A stretch of 64,000 nt of DNA from Sporomusa termitida (GTDB lineage Bacteria; Bacillota; Negativicutes; Sporomusales; Sporomusaceae): assembly GCF_007641255.1 (NCBI RefSeq), contig NZ_CP036259.1, positions 1,240,001 through 1,304,000 on the forward strand, written 5' to 3'. Of this stretch, positions 61,627 to 64,000 are shown piece after piece. Position 1 is the stretch's first letter; each line of letters begins with the position of its first letter. The notes beneath the pieces were generated by a model. It had not been told where the DNA came from. It searched no databases and was given only the letters and a program-made list of their open reading frames with translations. The position numbers were made by a program, and so were the translations under genes.

Positions 61627-63378
61627 ATGTCAATCTGGTCAAAATTCATCCAATATTATAAACCGTACCGGTGGCTATTTTTTACCGATCTGGCCTGTGC
61701 ATCGGTGGTTTCCCTGGTGGACATTACCTTTCCCCAGATCCTTTATTTTCTCACCCACGGTGTTTTTACCCGGAGCGCGGCGGAGATTAAAGGGGTATTG
61801 GGCCTTGTCGCCGCAGGGATGATCGCTTTGTACGGCATCCGCTATGCCTGTCAGTATTACATTACCACCTGGGGCCATATTATGGGCGCCCGGATGGAAA
61901 GCGATATGCGCCAGGACCTGTTTGATCATTACCAGCGGCTGTCTTTTTCCTATTATGACCGCAATAATACGGGCGAAATGATGTCCAAGCTGGTGGCCGA
62001 TTTGTTCGATATTTCCGAGCTGGCTCACCATGGGCCGGAAAACGTCTTTATCTGTACCCTGAAGATTGTCGGGTCATTTTTATTATTGCTGCTCCTCAAT
62101 GTTAAAATGACGTTAATTCTTTTTGCCGTTGTCCTGGTGATGATTGTGTTCAGTATTTATAAAAACCGGCGGATGAAAGCCGTGTTTATGGATAACCGGC
62201 AAAAGATTGCCGGCGTTAATTCCCGGGTTCAGGATAGCCTGGCCGGTATCAGGGTTGTCAAATCTTTTGCCAACGAGGATTTGGAACGGGAAAAGTTCTG
62301 CACCAGCAACCTGCAGTTTTTGGAGTCTAAAGTAAACAGCTACCGCCTTATGGGCAGCTTTCATGCCGGCAATGGTTTTTTTCAGGGTTTACTGTATACA
62401 GCGGTGCTGGTCAGCGGCGGTTTTTTTGTTGCCGGCGGTACGCTGCAGGTTGCCGATCTGGCGGTATATGCTTTGTATATCGGCATTTTTATGGGTCCCA
62501 TTGATGTGTTGATTAACTTTACCGAGCAATTTCAAAAAGGCTATTCCGGTTTCAAACGGTTTCAGGAAGTTGTTGATACGGTGCCGGAAATTTTAGAAAA
62601 ACCGGCCGCCGTACCACTGACCAATGTCAAAGGCCGGATCGTTTTCCAGGATGTTTCTTTCCGGTATAATCAGGCTGCCCAAGTGCTGGCTGGTGTGAAT
62701 ATTACCATTGAAGCCGGGAAAACAGTAGCCCTGGTGGGGCCTTCGGGCGGCGGCAAGACGACCCTGTGTTCCCTGGTGCCCCGCTTTTATGATGTGAGCG
62801 GGGGCGCGGTCCTGATTGACGGCCACGACGTGCGGGCGGTTACGCTCAAGTCCCTCCGCAGTGCGATCGGCATTGTCCAGCAGGATGTTTACATGTTTGC
62901 CGGCTCAGTACGGGACAATATCGCCTATGGCAAGCCGGCGGCCACGGAGGCGGAGATTAGGGAGGCCGCGAAAAACGCTAATATTCATGAGTTTATTATA
63001 GGCCTTGCCGACGGGTATGACAGCTATGTGGGCGAGCGGGGCACCCGCCTGTCCGGGGGCCAAAAGCAGCGGCTGGCGATCGCCCGCGTATTCCTGAAAA
63101 ATCCGCCTATCCTGATTTTGGACGAGGCTACCTCCGCCCTGGACAACGAGAGTGAGCGCTATATCCAGGCATCGCTGGAACGGCTGGCCCAAAACCGGAC
63201 GACAATTGTGGTGGCCCACCGGCTTAGCACCATTCGCAATGCCGATGAGATTATTGTTATTAATCGCAGCGGCATTCAGGAACGGGGCAACCATGAAGAA
63301 CTGCTGGCGAATAATGGTCTGTATGCCAAATATTATCATATGCAGTTTGAAGGGCTGGATGATTTGGAGGGTGAATAG
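61627..63378 (+). CDS. ABC exporter, MsbA/ATM-type half transporter
   Basis: A 583-residue fused permease-ATPase. Six membrane helices occupy residues 1-310 (WLFFTDLACASVVSLVDITF, GMIALYGIRYACQYYITTW, FICTLKIVGSFLLLLLLNVK and others). The ATPase shows Walker A ALVGPSGGGKTTLCSLVPRF, signature GERGTRLSGGQKQRLAIARV, Walker B PPILILDEATSALDNESE and H-loop VVAHRLSTIRN. It would work as a homodimer, exporting a lipid, peptide or drug. ATG at 61627 follows AACGGAGGCCTTT. It is single, with no partner half-transporter gene beside it. Confidence 0.93.
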   Translation: MSIWSKFIQYYKPYRWLFFTDLACASVVSLVDITFPQILYFLTHGVFTRSAAEIKGVLGLVAAGMIALYGIRYACQYYITTWGHIMGARMESDMRQDLFDHYQRLSFSYYDRNNTGEMMSKLVADLFDISELAHHGPENVFICTLKIVGSFLLLLLLNVKMTLILFAVVLVMIVFSIYKNRRMKAVFMDNRQKIAGVNSRVQDSLAGIRVVKSFANEDLEREKFCTSNLQFLESKVNSYRLMGSFHAGNGFFQGLLYTAVLVSGGFFVAGGTLQVADLAVYALYIGIFMGPIDVLINFTEQFQKGYSGFKRFQEVVDTVPEILEKPAAVPLTNVKGRIVFQDVSFRYNQAAQVLAGVNITIEAGKTVALVGPSGGGKTTLCSLVPRFYDVSGGAVLIDGHDVRAVTLKSLRSAIGIVQQDVYMFAGSVRDNIAYGKPAATEAEIREAAKNANIHEFIIGLADGYDSYVGERGTRLSGGQKQRLAIARVFLKNPPILILDEATSALDNESERYIQASLERLAQNRTTIVVAHRLSTIRNADEIIVINRSGIQERGNHEELLANNGLYAKYYHMQFEGLDDLEGE

Positions 63379-63382
63379 GTTG

Positions 63383-63565
63383 ATGAGGCCGGGCTCGCCC
63401 ATGATCCGTAAAGCCCAATGGTATTGGGACCTGCTGGCCGCTGAAAACAGCATGGGTTTCCATAATTTGCCCCAGGCGCTGAATACGCTGGGGCAGGCCA
63501 GCGAACCGGCCCGCCAGGCTGTGGCCGCCGCCAACCGGGCGGCTGGCATTAACCTGTTGTACTGA
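63383..63565 (+). CDS. 60-residue protein resembling the C-terminus of cytochrome c nitrite reductase
   Basis: The mini-ORF MRPGSPMIRKAQWYWDLLAA followed by ENSMGFHNLPQALNTLGQAS and EPARQAVAAANRAAG closely follows the C-terminal helices of ammonia-forming cytochrome c nitrite reductase (NrfA), where AQWxWDxVAAENSxGFHxPQxAL is typical. The heme-binding part (CxxCH motifs) is absent, so it cannot act as the reductase. It starts 5 bases after the ABC exporter stop with a GGAGG 17 bases upstream and ends in a terminator. Either a decayed remnant or a small protein that kept a helical module. The exporter gene is upstream. Confidence 0.55.
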   Translation: MRPGSPMIRKAQWYWDLLAAENSMGFHNLPQALNTLGQASEPARQAVAAANRAAGINLLY

Positions 63566-63570
63566 CATAA

Positions 63571-63600
63571 AAAGAAAGCCCGGCCGGGGCTTTCTTTTTT
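63571..63600 (+). terminator. Terminator after the exporter operon
   Basis: AAAGAAAGCCC pairs with GGGCTTTCTTT with a short CGGCC loop, followed by TTTTTT. It also lies next to the stop of the opposing gene at 63604. Confidence 0.85.
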
Positions 63601-63603
63601 AGG

Positions 63604-63924
63604 TCAGTCACTGCTTCCGTCCTCCTGCTGCTGCAGGAAGGTCATAAACTCCTGGCGGACCCGGCTGCTGTCCCGCAGCCCCTGCCGGTAGGCAATTTCC
63701 GCCGTCTGCCCGGACTCCAGCGCCGCCCAAGCCTCGAAATCCATGACCAAACCGGTCATTTCCGGCTGCTCGGCCTTCAGGGCCCGGGCCAGCTCCAACA
63801 GCCGGTCCAGGGCGGCGCTGACTTCGCTGGCTGTCCGGTTGTAGCCGGCATCCTGCGTGGCGGCCAGGTTGAGGATATGGTCGACCCTGGTGAAAATATA
63901 CTGATCAAAAGCCTGGTTTAACAT
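63604..63924 (-). CDS. Hypothetical 106-residue helical protein
   Basis: Unrecognised. It is alpha-helical and acidic: MLNQAFDQYIFTRVDHILNL, SEVSAALDRLLELARALKAE and DFEAWAALESGQTAEIAYRQ. The ATG at 63924 is preceded by GAAAGAG on the minus strand. Similar short helical proteins are common in Negativicutes and phage-like regions, but no family can be named. It converges on the exporter operon. The sequence before it (63925-64000) is extremely GC-rich with a CCGGGGGCCCGG-like palindrome, and no gene start is visible there. Confidence 0.5.
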   Translation of the reverse strand: MLNQAFDQYIFTRVDHILNLAATQDAGYNRTASEVSAALDRLLELARALKAEQPEMTGLVMDFEAWAALESGQTAEIAYRQGLRDSSRVRQEFMTFLQQQEDGSSD

Positions 63925-64000
63925 CTCTTTCAGCCCACCCCGGCTCGTCTGGCCGGCCCGCAGGCGCCGGGGGCCCGGCGCCTGGAGCCTGGGGCCGGGC

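Overview
The window reads as chromosomal DNA of an anaerobic Firmicute with a Gram-negative-type envelope, most likely class Negativicutes (a Sporomusa-type organism). Low-GC Gram-positive regulators (CodY, T-box, BusR-like GntR/TrkA_C, intrinsic terminators, AGGAGG ribosome sites) sit beside TonB, ExbB, ExbD and an outer-membrane TonB-dependent receptor. No rRNA, tRNA, CRISPR array or intact insertion sequence was seen.

Layout. 1-6.9 kb: end of a C39-like peptidase gene; an orphan T-box leader (minus strand) in front of an MFS remnant; an iron-sulfur flavoprotein; a c-di-GMP-I riboswitch driving a chemotaxis receptor; a frameshifted ArsC/Spx-like gene; a UbiB/ABC1 kinase-like gene; a small gene behind an attenuator. 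7-16.8 kb: NIF3-like protein with an MFS transporter, an FAD oxidoreductase, a phosphotransbutyrylase-like protein, and a BusR-like regulator followed by a betaine/proline-type ABC transporter. 16.8-35 kb: thioesterase, PucR regulator and a large allantoin island (allC, allE, allD, two allantoinase genes, NCS1 permease, the three oxamate carbamoyltransferase genes, an LctP-type permease, carbamate kinase and a PucG-type aminotransferase). Together these take allantoin to oxalurate, then oxamate plus carbamoyl phosphate, and harvest ATP through carbamate kinase without oxygen. 35-37.4 kb: UspA, a broken Tm-1-like gene and codY.

37.4-48.8 kb: a compact iron-only nitrogenase island: nifI1, nifI2, anfH, anfD, anfG, anfK, a HEPN-like protein, an FMN-binding PNPOx-fold protein, nifB, split homocitrate synthase (nifV-omega, nifV-alpha) and a class I glutamine amidotransferase. 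nifE and nifN are absent here. The roughly 900-nt leader is crowded with RNA structure: a hexaloop hairpin fused to a terminator, two copies of a CCACGAA-loop element, an 80-codon ORF, and a 65-nt element that recurs at 7.1 kb.

48.8-60.9 kb: a metal or metallophore uptake locus. One plus-strand operon encodes TonB, ExbB, ExbD, a P-loop GTPase, a soluble ABC ATPase, a DUF364 protein and a TonB-dependent receptor. Converging on it is a FecBCD/MolABC-like ABC importer with a methyltransferase and a phosphoesterase. The plus-strand operon has the same promoter-hexaloop-terminator architecture as the nitrogenase operon, and both uptake operons share an ACAAAAAC-type promoter motif with it. This suggests that iron-only nitrogenase and a dedicated metal uptake system form one regulon; it is my main candidate for an undescribed system. 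61-64 kb: an Rpn-nuclease remnant with repeats, an ABC exporter, a mini-gene resembling the end of cytochrome c nitrite reductase, and an unrecognised ORF.
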